The position numbers and the translations under genes were made by a program. From positions 4,520,001 to 4,584,000 of the forward strand of contig JAITYX010000033.1 in assembly GCA_021018815.1 (NCBI GenBank): DNA of 64,000 nt, in the 5' to 3' direction. A model generated the notes under the pieces. The model had not been told where the DNA came from. It worked only from the letters and a program-made list of their open reading frames with translations, and did not search any database. Positions 10,998-21,687 of this stretch are shown here, in pieces. Numbering within the stretch: position 1 is the stretch's first letter; every line of letters starts with the position of its first letter. This DNA is from Talinum fruticosum. Lineage: Eukaryota > Streptophyta > Magnoliopsida > Caryophyllales > Talinaceae.

Positions 10998-11268
10998 AAA
11001 TATTTGCTTATTTTACCGGAGCTTATTTTACATTTGCTATTCCCTTTTCACATATATTTCCTGCAAAACATTTATATAAATTATGACTTGTTCTCTACAC
11101 AATAATCCACGAATACACAAATACATTGTAACTCATTCTTTGCATAATCATCCATAAACCACCAAGTATTCACATAAATAATCAAAATTCGCAATTAAGT
11201 TATAAGTTATACAATAAGTTTATCAAACAAATCAATTCAAAGTTTCACCTACAAACCATGCTAAGAAA

Positions 11269-12702
11269 TTAGTTAGAACCACTAGACATCCTGTCAACTT
11301 TTGATTGGAGATTTTGGATCAGTTTCATCGCTTCTTCCATGGCCTTTTGTTGACTCTCGAATAGTTTTCTTTGCTCTTCCATGGCCTTTTGATGACTCTC
11401 AGTTACTTTTCTTTGCTCATCAAGTTGTTCTTGGGTTGATTTAAGTTGTGATTGTAACCGAGAATAGGCCAAGGAATTGTAGGTAGCACCCTTACTCCAC
11501 CCACCTGATACCTCATAGTAGAGGGTCTCTGCCTCTTTTGTCCCCTCCCGAATACCACGCTCAACTCTAACTGCTTCATATTTTTCCTGCAAAAGGGAAG
11601 ACATCCATTGTCCATTCAATATTGATAATCATGGATATATTGAATATTTGACACGATAAAGTTCTAACTTATCCCCTACAATTCCAATGCCACTTGTTCA
11701 TTACAATTGAGTGCTTATTCACTCTATTTGCTTGTAAAGGTTTATAGAGATAGTATTCTTACCCACAGAGATTTGGACCGGTCGTTGATGAAGACCTTTT
11801 TAGATTGAGCATCTTCCTTACTACGACTCTTGACAAACAATGCAGAGGGGGTAGGATTCTTCCCTTCCTTGATCTAGGCATACAAAATATGCAATAAAGT
11901 TACACAAACTACATTATGTATGTAAAATGAAAGAAAACCAAAATACTAGAGTTTATACCATTTGGACTGCGAGATCTGCGGTTGAGACCGACCCTTGGCT
12001 ATGTAAGGTTCCTGCTTTTGGGCCTTCTGTCCTATTCTTCAAGCATTGGGCAGATTTTTTTTTGAAATTCAAGGGTACTTCTTAGGCCCTTCAACTTCTC
12101 TCGCCCCTCATCCGACAACCAAGTTATTGGTTTATCATTGGGCCTTTTTCCAGCCTTGCTCGCTAAGTTCCTCAAATTTTTACCAACTTTCTTCTTCCAC
12201 TCTGCATGGACTTCTTGAGAAAGTTATGGAGCCCAAGTATACTTGCCCTGTTTTACAAAAATATTACCAAACATAAATTGAAAATATTAAAAACTACTCA
12301 TATATATCCAATTGTTTTCAAGCTTTTTACCTCAAAAGTCCTCCACAAAAGTTGTAACTCTTCTTTAGGGAGATTCGATAAACATGTGCACTGGCCATTG
12401 TAAAAACTCTTGATATCATGTGATATTGCTCGTGACAACTTCGACTTAGTGAACCTGCAATAAAAATATTAAGTTAAAAGTACTCAAAGAATACGAATAA
12501 TGAACAAAATTACCGATACATACCACCGAGTTATCATCATCCTTTGACAAAACTCTTTTCCTACAAGTTGCCCCTTGTTGTGAGCTATCTCCTTGTGATG
12601 ATGATGATTGAGCCTGGACTATAGCTTGATCGGCCCCAACATTGGAATCGGAACCGAAGTAGGCGCAACATGATTTAGCGCAAATTCTTTTGTTCGAGGC
12701 AT
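11269..12702 (-). pseudogene. TnpA-like plant transposase gene (transposase_24 / Ptta family), about five exons
   Basis: Exons inferred on the minus strand: about 12702-12525 (starts MPRTKEF; Gln/Ser-rich), about 12455-12330 (FTKSKLSRAISHDIKSFYNG, LPKEELQLLW), about 12240-12010 (ASKAGKRPNDKPITWLSDEG), about 11880-11770 (KNPTPSALFVKSRSKEDA) and 11619-11269. The last exon carries the family's YYEVSGGWSKG motif, then a heptad-rich tail from about residue 55 with HQKAMEEQRKLF and SQQKAMEEAMKL, a likely coiled coil, ending SSGSN. Proteins of this family bind CACTA subterminal repeats. The first exon needs a frameshift and the third has an early stop, so I call it a pseudogene, although sequence errors could mimic that. 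Confidence 0.7.
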
Positions 12703-14871
12703 ACTTGTATGTACTTATATATAAGAATATATCTCGTGTATTAGTAATTTTGCATCCGTTACAATAAGGGGTAAAAAGGATGTATTAGTAATAATTTGAG
12801 ACATTGCTATCAATTTTTGATATAATAACAATACACAGCCTTGCTCGTGTATTAGGAGTTTTTTAAAGTACAAATTATCTAACTTAGTAATATGTTTTTT
12901 AAAAAAATCACCAACTTCATAATTTAATCATACCCTACCAGTTATATAGCCTGGATAAACAAGCACACAAAACTGATCGGATAACTTTGGTTCCGGAAAC
13001 CCAAAAGGAGCAGTTTCACAACTTAACTTTGAGAGACTTGTTTGGATGTGCAAATGAGGTCTTACCGACCTCAAACTTTCTTCATTGGAAAGAACACTTC
13101 TCTAACTTAACCGATGAGTTGGAGTTACTTGAGTATTCTACCAATATTTATTCTTTCTGAGGCATTTAGCCTTAGAATGAGTTTAGGACCTCGTAAGTGA
13201 CCATATGAAATTCCCAAGTGATGAAAGAAACAGACCTCTCGAGGCTGCTCAAAATTCTAAAATTCTGAAACCTCGACTTTCTTTGTTCATTTGCTAGACC
13301 TGTGGGTTTGAGTCATTTAGTGGGCCTGTGCCCATCAAGTGGCTAAATTTACATGCTTATAGTTTCATGCCAGATTGGTTTCTCAAAAATAACTTTAGTG
13401 CAACTCAAAAAAAATGAATTTAGCTTAATAAAATAAATTTAGTTCAAATAAATTCATAAAAGTTAAAAAACCAATCCAATAATGATGCAATTAACAATAT
13501 GGAATTAAGGATAAATAAATCAATTTGAATACTAGGTGTAAAAACAAAGACACTTTAAGGTTAATTAGTTTATCAGATTTCATTCTGGACTCACTTTTTT
13601 TTTCCTGAGTCAAAGAATCCAATTAGGTGAACCAAATATCTAGAAAACAAAGAGAAAAGAGGTATAAATACCCTGTAAAAATGGTGATATTGGAATTGGA
13701 AATACTGATAGATAAAGTGATGAATAAAAAAGACAAAATAGAAAAAGTAGAAACCACAGAAAGAAGAATACTGAGCAGAAAATCTAGAAGGGAACAGCTG
13801 AGGGTGTGGCTTTGACACCCGTATCAAAATCACAATTTCAGAATTTTATAAATGTTTTGTAAAAAAATCAAATCGGGAAGATTATGATTAGAGCAAATGA
13901 ACAAAGAAAGTCAGAGGTTTCCATTATACTTTCCTGCAAGGACAATATGAGTTTTATAGATTGGAAAAACAAACAAAGCTTACATCATAGATGGACAACT
14001 TACAATTTTTTTTGATATAACAGAGCTTCTCTTTTATTTCACAACAAATACATGATCACGTAAACTCTTCTCAAACCCCAAATTTTAACACTCGGTTTTC
14101 TTCTTCATACTCCCATTCACATCCTTAATTCGAGCAATGGACTTCACCCTTAGGTTAGATGCCACTCTATTTCATGAAAATTGTTCAAGGTATCCCATTC
14201 TATTTCATGAAGAGCTTAAAGAATCACGGCACATACAAACAATAAAACTCGAGTAACCGTAATCTCAACCATTGAATTGAACCTTCATCTCTCGTTATAT
14301 TTCTTTGTGGTATTTCATCAAACATCCGGCATGCATTTAAAAATTCACCGAAAATAATACAAAAAGTAAAGCATTGAGAAACAATCGGGAGGGGAGAGAG
14401 ACAAACACCGACCTGAATTCTCAAGCTTCAAACGGCAAGAGAGTGAGAAAAGGTGAAGCTTTCGATGACCGACGACGGGAGTAGAAATCCAAGAGTTTCA
14501 AAATACGGAACAAATCCAAGTACAAGCCTGAAATTGCACCAAAGAGGAACGAATTGATAAAAAGAAAAGCAAGCAAATTGATGAAACGAATGACCGAACT
14601 GGGAAAGAGAGAGTACCGTAAATCGAAGGCGACATCGGTGTACTTGAGGAGCAAGGTTGGTAAGAGTGGGTGCCGGTGACGGAGAGGAACGGTGCCGGTG
14701 ACGGAGAGGAACGATGCCGGTGACGGAGGGGACGGTTGTCGATGATGGAGGGACGGCCGCCGCCGATGAAGGGGATGCGAAGGCTAGCGAGCAATGAGAG
14801 AGTAAAGGGGAAGGAGTATTAGGGATTGAGAGAGCAGAGCAAATGACGGGAGGCTATTAGAATTGCCTCCA
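12703..14871. other. CACTA interior without a recognised gene
   Basis: AT-rich non-coding DNA from 12703 to about 14050, where I see nothing recognisable. From 14060 to 14830 it is less AT-rich and probably holds the promoter and leader of the minus-strand gene; ORFs at 14224-14794 have no family signature. A 22-bp minisatellite lies at 14671-14735. Confidence 0.4.
14671..14735. repeat. 22-bp minisatellite, three units
   Basis: tgccggtgacggagaggaac begins at 14671 and 14693, and a slightly shorter copy begins at 14715. It lies in the presumed leader of the CACTA gene. Confidence 0.85.
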
Positions 14872-15100
14872 AATTTTAGCGTCGGATTCCATATCCGACT
14901 CGTAATAGAATCGGAAATTAAGGTTTGACTCGAAAATCCAACTCTATTAGAGTCGGACAAAAATCCGACGCTAATTGCGTCTTTTTATTCCGATACAAAT
15001 GGAGTCATTTGTAGTGTCCGACGCTAAATACGTTACTATTAGCTTCGAGATATTTTGGTAGTTGCTAAATTCGAAGCTAACAATGAGTTTTTTTGTAGTG
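14872..15100. repeat. Right TIR and subterminal repeats of the CACTA element
   Basis: It contains tttagcgtcgga, ccgacgctaattgcg, tccgacgctaaatacg and attcgaagctaac. The last is also found near the left subterminal boundary (tcgaagctaaatat at about 10990). It ends ttttttgtagtg at 15100. Confidence 0.85.
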
Positions 15101-15103
15101 AAA
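15101..15103. repeat. Target-site duplication AAA, right of CACTA
   Basis: AAA directly after the terminal TAGTG, matching 10675-10677. Confidence 0.75.
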
Positions 15104-16386
15104 TGGCATCACCACGTAACAAAGACGTCCCCCATTTAGTTATGCGGGTCATATTTTCTATGTTCTCTTCAGCCATCTTCACCTAATTATATCCAGCAGT
15201 AACCATCCATGAACGAGAGCAAGGCATGACCCGCTGTGTTATCTACCAAGATGTGGATATGAGGCAACGGAAATCGTCCTTAGGGCTTGCCTTGTTCAAA
15301 TCCTTGAAGTCAACGTACATTCGAACCCTCCCATCCTTCTTCGGAACTGCTACTATATTTTCTACCCACTCGAGGATAGTAAACTACCTTGATAAACCCA
15401 GCCTCTAACCTGTTTCTCGGACTTCTTCCTTAATCTTCAATGCCCACTCGGGCTTCAACCTTCTTAGTTTCCGCTTAAGAGGCCTAGCGTCTTCGTTAAG
15501 TGGAATTTTATGTTCTAGTATAATTGGATCTATTCTGGGCATGTCTTTGTAGGACCATGCGAAGACATCCATGAAGTCTCGTAAGGAGCGAAGTAAATTG
15601 CTTCTACTCTTCTAGATAAAGCGTTTTTCCCATCTTCACCTCTTAAGATTGATCCATTGATCCTATATTAATTATTATTATTTACTCTATTATTGATGAG
15701 AGATTTTCATAATCTTCCACAACTTTTATTAGTCCTCTAGGGATGTCTTGTTCATCATTAGAAGCAAAATAATTGAAAGCAAGAGGAGACAAAGAGTAAG
15801 CAAAAAGATTCACTTTATTGAATGAAGAAATAAGTACATCAAATTCGAAACCGAAGATAGAGAACTAGAAACAGAACTAGTAAAAGAATTATTGGCCCTC
15901 CTCGGTGTCAATCTAAGTGATGTGCTCGGAGCCTTCATTATGCACGTCGGTGATGAACTTGAACGAATTGAACTCCGGGTGTGACATGGCTCATGATAGT
16001 ACAAAGACCGAATTCCCTTTTAAGTTATTTTCTTGTCCGAACAGTAGACCTAAGAGATTATTCCCAGCAAGGTTGGTCGAGACTAGTGTGGACTCTCCAT
16101 CTTCAAGGAGGTAGGGTGCCTCCTTCTCTAGTACATAGCAAGTAATCGAAAATCTTCAAATCAGGTATCATGATGCCCTTTTCTTTGATGTAGTAGGGCT
16201 CAGGAAAACGATAATAAGGAAAGTCATCTCTTTCCTTCAAGAACTACCCATGTAGAGTATAGGGAAAAGGTTTGATAGAGTGGACTTTGTGAGGTGCAAT
16301 CCTCTTAGTATGGATTTCCCACTTTGCTTGGGCTATTTCCTTAGTAGTAGGTTGACAACTTAACGCAAAATTATAGTTGTTAGTGG

Positions 16387-16391
16387 GTTTA
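16387..16391. repeat. Target-site duplication GTTTA, left of Tekay array
   Basis: GTTTA precedes the first TGTAAC. The same five bases follow the last LTR at 29823-29827. No such repeat flanks the middle LTR. Confidence 0.85.
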
Positions 16392-16862
16392 TGTAACAAC
16401 CCAAACTTTAAGAAAACGTATTATCTCTAATACGTTCAATTATAAAGAGCACGTGCATTTCAAATTCCAAAATATTTTTATATCATATATCAAAAGTTTT
16501 CTTACAGGACCCAGATACGAACAACGACTGACGGATGGTCGATATTTTTCAACATATTATCTAATACTTATATGTACAAAAGACATATTTAATTCCTAAA
16601 CTAAATCATAAATAAGTTCTCATATATTCAAACTTATATATATATGTACATACATAATTAATGAACAATTAGCACAATTTATGAACCACTAATCATATAT
16701 CCAAATATCAAGAAGTAAATTGTTAATAAAGCTAACCTAATCTAATTATAAGTAATCACATATTCTAAAGCACATTAGGGTAATAAATCAAACCATAATA
16801 TTAACAATAACCAAAGTAATAATAGTTATAAATAAAACAATAATAATAATAATTATAATTAA

Positions 16863-16923
<61 letters not shown>
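16863..16923. repeat. (AAT)n microsatellite in LTR-a
   Basis: About 20 near-perfect AAT units. LTR-b and LTR-c have far shorter tracts at the same place (about 21409-21430 and 27286-27310). The long Ile- or Tyr-only reading frames here are artefacts. Confidence 0.95.
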
Positions 16924-16928
<5 letters not shown>

Positions 16929-17186
16929 TAATAAAAATAAAAATAAAAATAGTAATAGATAAATACAAATGACAATGCTGAATATAATTATGATAATAAA
17001 CATAATAATTAATATAGTTTTGGATAAACATGAAAATTGGGGTCAAATAGGAATTTAACAACCGAAATCACACTAAGCATGCTTAAAGAGTTAACAAATC
17101 ACCCTACTTAGCACGCACCATACCAAATGTCAAATGGAAATTAAGCTAAAGGACAGCAAAGCCATGAGGATTAGTATGAAGATTAG

Positions 17187-17194
17187 TATAAATA
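17187..17194 (+). promoter_or_regulatory. TATA box of LTR-a
   Basis: TATAAATA in the context gattagtataaatagggttgg, identical in LTR-b (21680-21687) and LTR-c (27574-27581), and followed within 100 bp by a CCACC-rich leader. Confidence 0.6.
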
Positions 17195-18052
17195 GGGTTG
17201 GTTAAATAAGAAAATTTCAACCTAAAAACCCGACCCGGGCATTTTTCTCTCCTCCCTTACCCGACCACCAGCCCCACTTCGGCCACCGCCACAGCCGTCC
17301 ATCGTGCACTTCAGCTAGCCATCACCACCCAAAACCCTTCACCACCTTGCACTGAATCCATAGCCACCTTCAGTCCGACGCACCGACCACCCCATCGCCG
17401 GAAAACGCAAGCCAAAACCACCACAATCACCAACTTCCACCAATTCCAATCATACTTTTACAACCACTTTCAGGCACCACCACAACCACCATGGGCATCA
17501 CCTGCCTCCCATCACCGGCCAGCCTTGCAGGCCACCCATCGCTTCCCTAGCGCCGCCCACCGGTCCACCAAATAACCACGATTCACACCCTCCTCAAACC
17601 TCTTAACCCTAAAAATATCACACAACTTCTTTCACCTTTTCTCCACCACCACTCCAGCCACCAACCACGGCTAGCCACCGCCTGACGACCGACAGGAAAC
17701 AGACCGCCGCCACATGCAGACGCCGACCGCAGCCACCTCAGCCACCCAAGCATACATCCTCTTTGTCTCTCCTCTTTATGCCCTAATATATTACCCTTAA
17801 ACCACCCCAAATCCAGCCACCACCACCACTGCTGGTCGGCCGCCGGCACCTCGCTGCCGAGAACCACCCTCCCGTCGCCAGTCCACGCTTCCAGCCACCA
17901 CTAAGCTCCACCACCACCTTGGCCTCCCTTCACTCTTTCTAGGTAAACCCTAAACCGGTGATGTCCCCGACCTCCTTTCTGCTGCGATAATCATCGGCTA
18001 GCGGTTTATTTAAACTAAAACCGGTGATTAAGGGTTTGGGGCGTTACGGATA

Positions 18053-18064
18053 TGGTATCGAGCC
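18053..18064 (+). other. Primer-binding site of internal region 1
   Basis: tggtatcgagcc, 4 bp after the LTR. It matches the usual initiator-Met tRNA site TGGTATCAGAGCC with one base missing. Confidence 0.6.
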
Positions 18065-20480
18065 TAGGTTTCGGAGATTCCTGCGAACCATATAAGAAAC
18101 ATGAGGATTGAGTTAGACTAGGAAGTATAAATGTTCTAGTATTAAATATGGTATGGAAAATACTCATAATGCCCAATTAAAATCTCAAAGTTGCAAGCAA
18201 TAATTAACATGAGGATAATAATCCTAAAGAAATGGAGGACCATCCCTCCATCAACTTTCAAATGCCTATCAACAGGAAGTTGACAAACCCAACTCCCTGC
18301 CTCCGCCTATCGAAAATTGAAAAGATAATATCAATGCTATTTATTAAGGAAATCATACCCAAAAGTTACAAAAGAAAATACCTATCCCTATAACTCTAGC
18401 CGATTCTCCAACAATATAGGGAAAACAAAACCAAATTACCAAAATGAATCCCAAAAGGTAAAATAGGAATATTGATCTATTGGAATTATGAAAGTGGATT
18501 AGAATTATAGAAGAAACATTTACAGATATTGAAGTACTTGAAGACCAAAAGGATGGATATAGGAGCATCATATCTAGCAGAACGGCCGAATTGTAGTAAA
18601 ACGCGATTATAGGGAAATATCAAGGACGTAAGTTTACATTTGGCTAAACTTTGGAGAAACTTAAGGCCGAGTTCGACCCCTTCTCAACCGAAGTAAAGAG
18701 TTTAAGAATAAAATAGATTCGAAAACCCCAAGAGAAAATAGGATGACTAAGGAAACCAAAACCGAGGCAAAAATAACATGCCAAGAAAATCTCAATCAAA
18801 AATTTTGATCCATGAATCATGTAATGTGATAGAACCTTCGTAAAGAAATTCCGATAGCAATAGTTAGGGAAAATTCTGCCACTAAACCCATCCAATTTGA
18901 TTTAATCGACCTTGAGCTAATGCTAGGAAGAGAGAAAAGATTATCATGCCAAGAATTTACCATGGAAAGCGAAAGGGCAATAATAGAGAATCGTTGAGGA
19001 TAGAATGTAGGCTATATAGCAACAAGAATGGAAGGAAATATTTCATGATATCTTTGGGTAAATACAACGAGACTTTTGAGAAAAGGATGTCAAGACTACT
19101 ATAGAGGGAAGAAGGAAGAATAAAAAATCGAGGATACTTTGGTAATAAATTGATTTTAAGGATTTGACAAATTTTATGTACATGCCTTAACCGAGAAAAG
19201 TTATGGAAGTATTGCTTTAAGAGTGGAAAAAGAAGATGTCTATCATTTGAGAATAATGTCATAAGCTTGAAGAAGACACTAATTATACGTCAAAACCTCA
19301 AGGATTTGGAGTTTGGTAAGCAAGGTGAAGTTCGGAGATCATATCCAAAAATTGAATAAAAGTAGACCGATGTAAGATAAAAGTATTTACGTAATAAGCT
19401 TAGGATGATAATTGACTCTAAAGTAAGAAGTTTCCCAAGGTTGGATGAATATTATTGAGAATTTGTACAAAAACTTCTCAAAGGTGATCCTGCATAGACC
19501 TAAACTCTTATAGGAATCTACAAAATCTAAGCGGTTTAACTAATACAACAAGATATTCCAAACATTAAAAAAAAACAAATGATAGTACTAACCCTCCCTC
19601 ATAAAAGCAAGGAACAATATCATAATGCTTCGAAAAACCAACAACCGATGATTTTAAATAGCCACTTCCAAAGCCCACTTTTTGCCCTTTTCTAGTGTGA
19701 TTTGCTCCTTGGGCCCTACAAATTGAGTGAGCAGACATATAGAAAGGATGGTAGAAAGGAGGCTGGACCTCGTTAACTTAAAACCTCCGAACCTACTTCT
19801 AATAAACTTGGAACTAATTAAAGATCCTATATCGATAAGGCGAACTGGAAATTTTTTAAAGGATTATAAGTTAGAAATTGAAATCCCATTTATGGAAGAC
19901 CAATGTCATAGCTGATGCCTTACATACAAGAGTTCAAGCATAATATTAACATCATAATCATCGCCCAACCAATTCATGTTTCGAAATTATAAAGGCAGAG
20001 AGGTAAGACCATCAAGTACCAAGGAAACATAGGTTGTTAGCTATTTTGAAGTTAAACCATTGAAGTTTGAAGTAAAATCAAGTGGGATAGCAAAAGCATG
20101 AGAAGTAATAAAAATGATATAACGTTGAGAAAGGTAAATTCCTAGGACTTGCGATATGTACGGACAACACCCTACAAAAGCTTCAAATCCTTTGAATGCA
20201 AATCTTAACCAAAAACCCGAGAAAATTATTCCCAAAGGTAAGTGATAAATGCCCATTTCTCTAAATAACCATAACTAGGAAAAAGTTACCATATAGGATG
20301 ACATAATTTTAAGGAAATGTCAAGAATTACCAAATTATGAATGTTGAAAAACAGTTGGGAGACATTTGGACCAAGTACCTTATTTAGAAGATATTAGTAA
20401 TAGCCAAAGAGCGAAGGAATAGTACCTTATGATTTTCCAATATTTCCTTGGTTTAACCAATACTTAAGTTTACGATTTAA

Positions 20481-20774
20481 ATGAATAGAAATAACAAATA
20501 TGGCATTTTGGAGACAAAGAAGAATATATCCATCATAAAGAAAATTTTTGAGGAAACATTAGTATGTAAATATGCATTTGAGTTAAGGAAGAAAAAGGAT
20601 AGTATCTTGAGATATGGAGTAACCAAACATAAGGTTAAGAAAAGATTGATATTAGATACCAGTGATTATCATACTATTGAGTTAGCCAATAAGATAGGTG
20701 ATGAAGAAATTATTGGGATAATACAAACCTCATGCGCATGGAAGCAAGAAACTAACTATAAACAACCTATATAA
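20481..20774 (+). pseudogene. 97-codon ORF, probable decayed integrase C-terminus/chromodomain, copy 1
   Basis: An open frame from an ATG to TAA, repeated at 26362-26655 with only a few residue changes. The stretch KKRLILDTSDYHTIELAN lines up in place and wording with RK(Y)ISDPSNIIELEH of Tekay-2 (about 35870), which begins the chromodomain region. It lies about 140 bp before the PPT, where a Tekay pol ends. It is probably not a new gene; conservation between copies is explained by array duplication. The Lys- and Ile-rich composition comes from AT drift. Confidence 0.4.
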
Positions 20775-20915
20775 AGACGATTAGAGATTAAACATAATAT
20801 CCTATAAGGATTCATGTACTTCAAATTTTCGAACGTATATACATCATTGATAACCCAAGGTTTATCCTTCAATTAAAACATCATTTTATTTGCAAGTTTC
20901 GAGGACGAAACTTAT

Positions 20916-20930
20916 TTTAAGGGGGAAGAC
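20916..20930 (+). other. Polypurine tract before LTR-b
   Basis: tttaagggggaagac immediately before TGTAAC, preceded by gcaagtttcgaggacgaaac, a box typical of Tekay-type elements. Confidence 0.8.
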
Positions 20931-21679
20931 TGTAACAACCCAAACTTTAAGAAAACATATTATCCCTAATACGTTCAATTATAAAGAGCGCGTGCATTTC
21001 AAATTCCAAAATATTTTTATATCATATATCAAAAGTTTTCTTACAGGACCTAGATACGAACAACGACGATAGATGGTCGATATTTTTCAACATATTATCT
21101 AATACTTATATGCACAAAAGACATATTTAATTCCTAAACTAAATCATAAATAAGTTCTGATATATTCAAACTTATGTATATATGTACCTACATAATTAAT
21201 GAACAATTAGCACAATTTATGAACCACTAATAATATATCCAAATATCAAAAAGTAAATTGTTAATATAACTAACCTAATCTAATTATAAGTAATCACATA
21301 TTCTAAAGCACATTAGGGTAATAACTCAAACCATAATATTAACAATAACCAAAGTAATAATAGTTATAAATAATACAATAATAATAATAATAATTATTAT
21401 AATTAAAATAATAATAATAATAATAAATAATAAAAATAAAAATAGGAATAGATAAATACGAATGACAATGCTGAAGATAATTATGATAATAAACATAATA
21501 ATTAATATAAGTTTTGATAAACATGAAAATTGGGGTCAAATAGGAATTTAACACCCAAAATCACACTAAGCATGCTTAAAGAGTTAACAAATCACCCTAC
21601 TTAGCACGCACCATACTAAATGTCAAATGGAAATTAAGCTAAAGGACAGCAAAGCCATGAGGATTAGTATGAAGATTAG

Positions 21680-21687
21680 TATAAATA
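21680..21687 (+). promoter_or_regulatory. TATA box of LTR-b
   Basis: TATAAATA in the same context as in LTR-a and LTR-c. Confidence 0.6.

Larger units (their letters stand above)
10678..15100. mobile_element. CACTA (En/Spm-type) DNA transposon, 4.4 kb, non-autonomous
   Basis: The left end reads CACTACGAGTAAAAC and the right end, reversed, CACTACAAAAAAACTC, flanked by the 3-bp duplication AAA. Subterminal regions are packed with TTAGCGTCGGA-type repeats in both orientations. Inside is one transposase_24-like (TnpA-type) gene on the minus strand. I find no trace of the catalytic TnpD transposase, so movement would need a partner element. It interrupts the Tat-1 reverse transcriptase, which reads continuously across the two flanks. 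Confidence 0.92.
15101..16391 (-). pseudogene. Tat-1 reverse transcriptase N-terminal half and protease-RT linker
   Basis: Minus-strand frames read, from right to left, a linker (AMSHPEFNSFKF, DIPRGLIKVVEDYE, then INIGS...EVKMGK), the pre-RT block (DVFAWSYKDMPRIDP, KLRRLKPEWALKIKEEV) and the RT fingers and palm (YPEWVENIVAVPKKDGRVRM, VDFKDLNKASPKDD, HIHILVDNTAGHALLSFMDG). This is the Tat-type RT order. The right edge at 16391 is the Tekay array insertion (GTTTA at 16387-16391) and the left edge is the CACTA insertion. Several frameshifts and stops are present. Confidence 0.85.
16392..18048 (+). repeat. LTR-a of Tekay-1 (internally deleted)
   Basis: Starts TGTAACAACCCAAAC and ends ggggcgttacg, where the inverted end GTTACA is expected. 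It matches LTR-b and LTR-c up to about 17955, then jumps to their last 100 bp. About 1.4-1.5 kb present in b and c is missing. It also holds the longest AAT tract of the three. Confidence 0.9.
18049..20930 (+). mobile_element. Internal region 1 of Tekay-1 (decayed pol)
   Basis: 2.88 kb with no long frame. Fragments align by eye with Tekay-2: 18885-18930 (actaaacccatccaatttga, translating as PLNPIQFDLIDLELMLG) matches the end of the protease at 32990-33030. 20041-20170 matches the region before the integrase zinc domain at 34700-34810, and 20640-20700 matches the start of the chromodomain region. RT and the integrase core are missing or unrecognisable. It is nearly identical to internal region 2 apart from small indels. 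Confidence 0.75.

Noticed and set aside
14224..14794. Overlapping minus-strand ORFs inside the CACTA element as a second gene
   Set aside because: No family motif; they cross a 22-bp minisatellite and overlap each other in different frames. More likely leader or promoter sequence.
16788..17061. Ile-rich and Tyr-rich ORFs on the minus strand (also at 21339-21554, 27208-27433 and Leu-rich at 36244-36453)
   Set aside because: They are translations of AAT microsatellites in Tekay LTRs.
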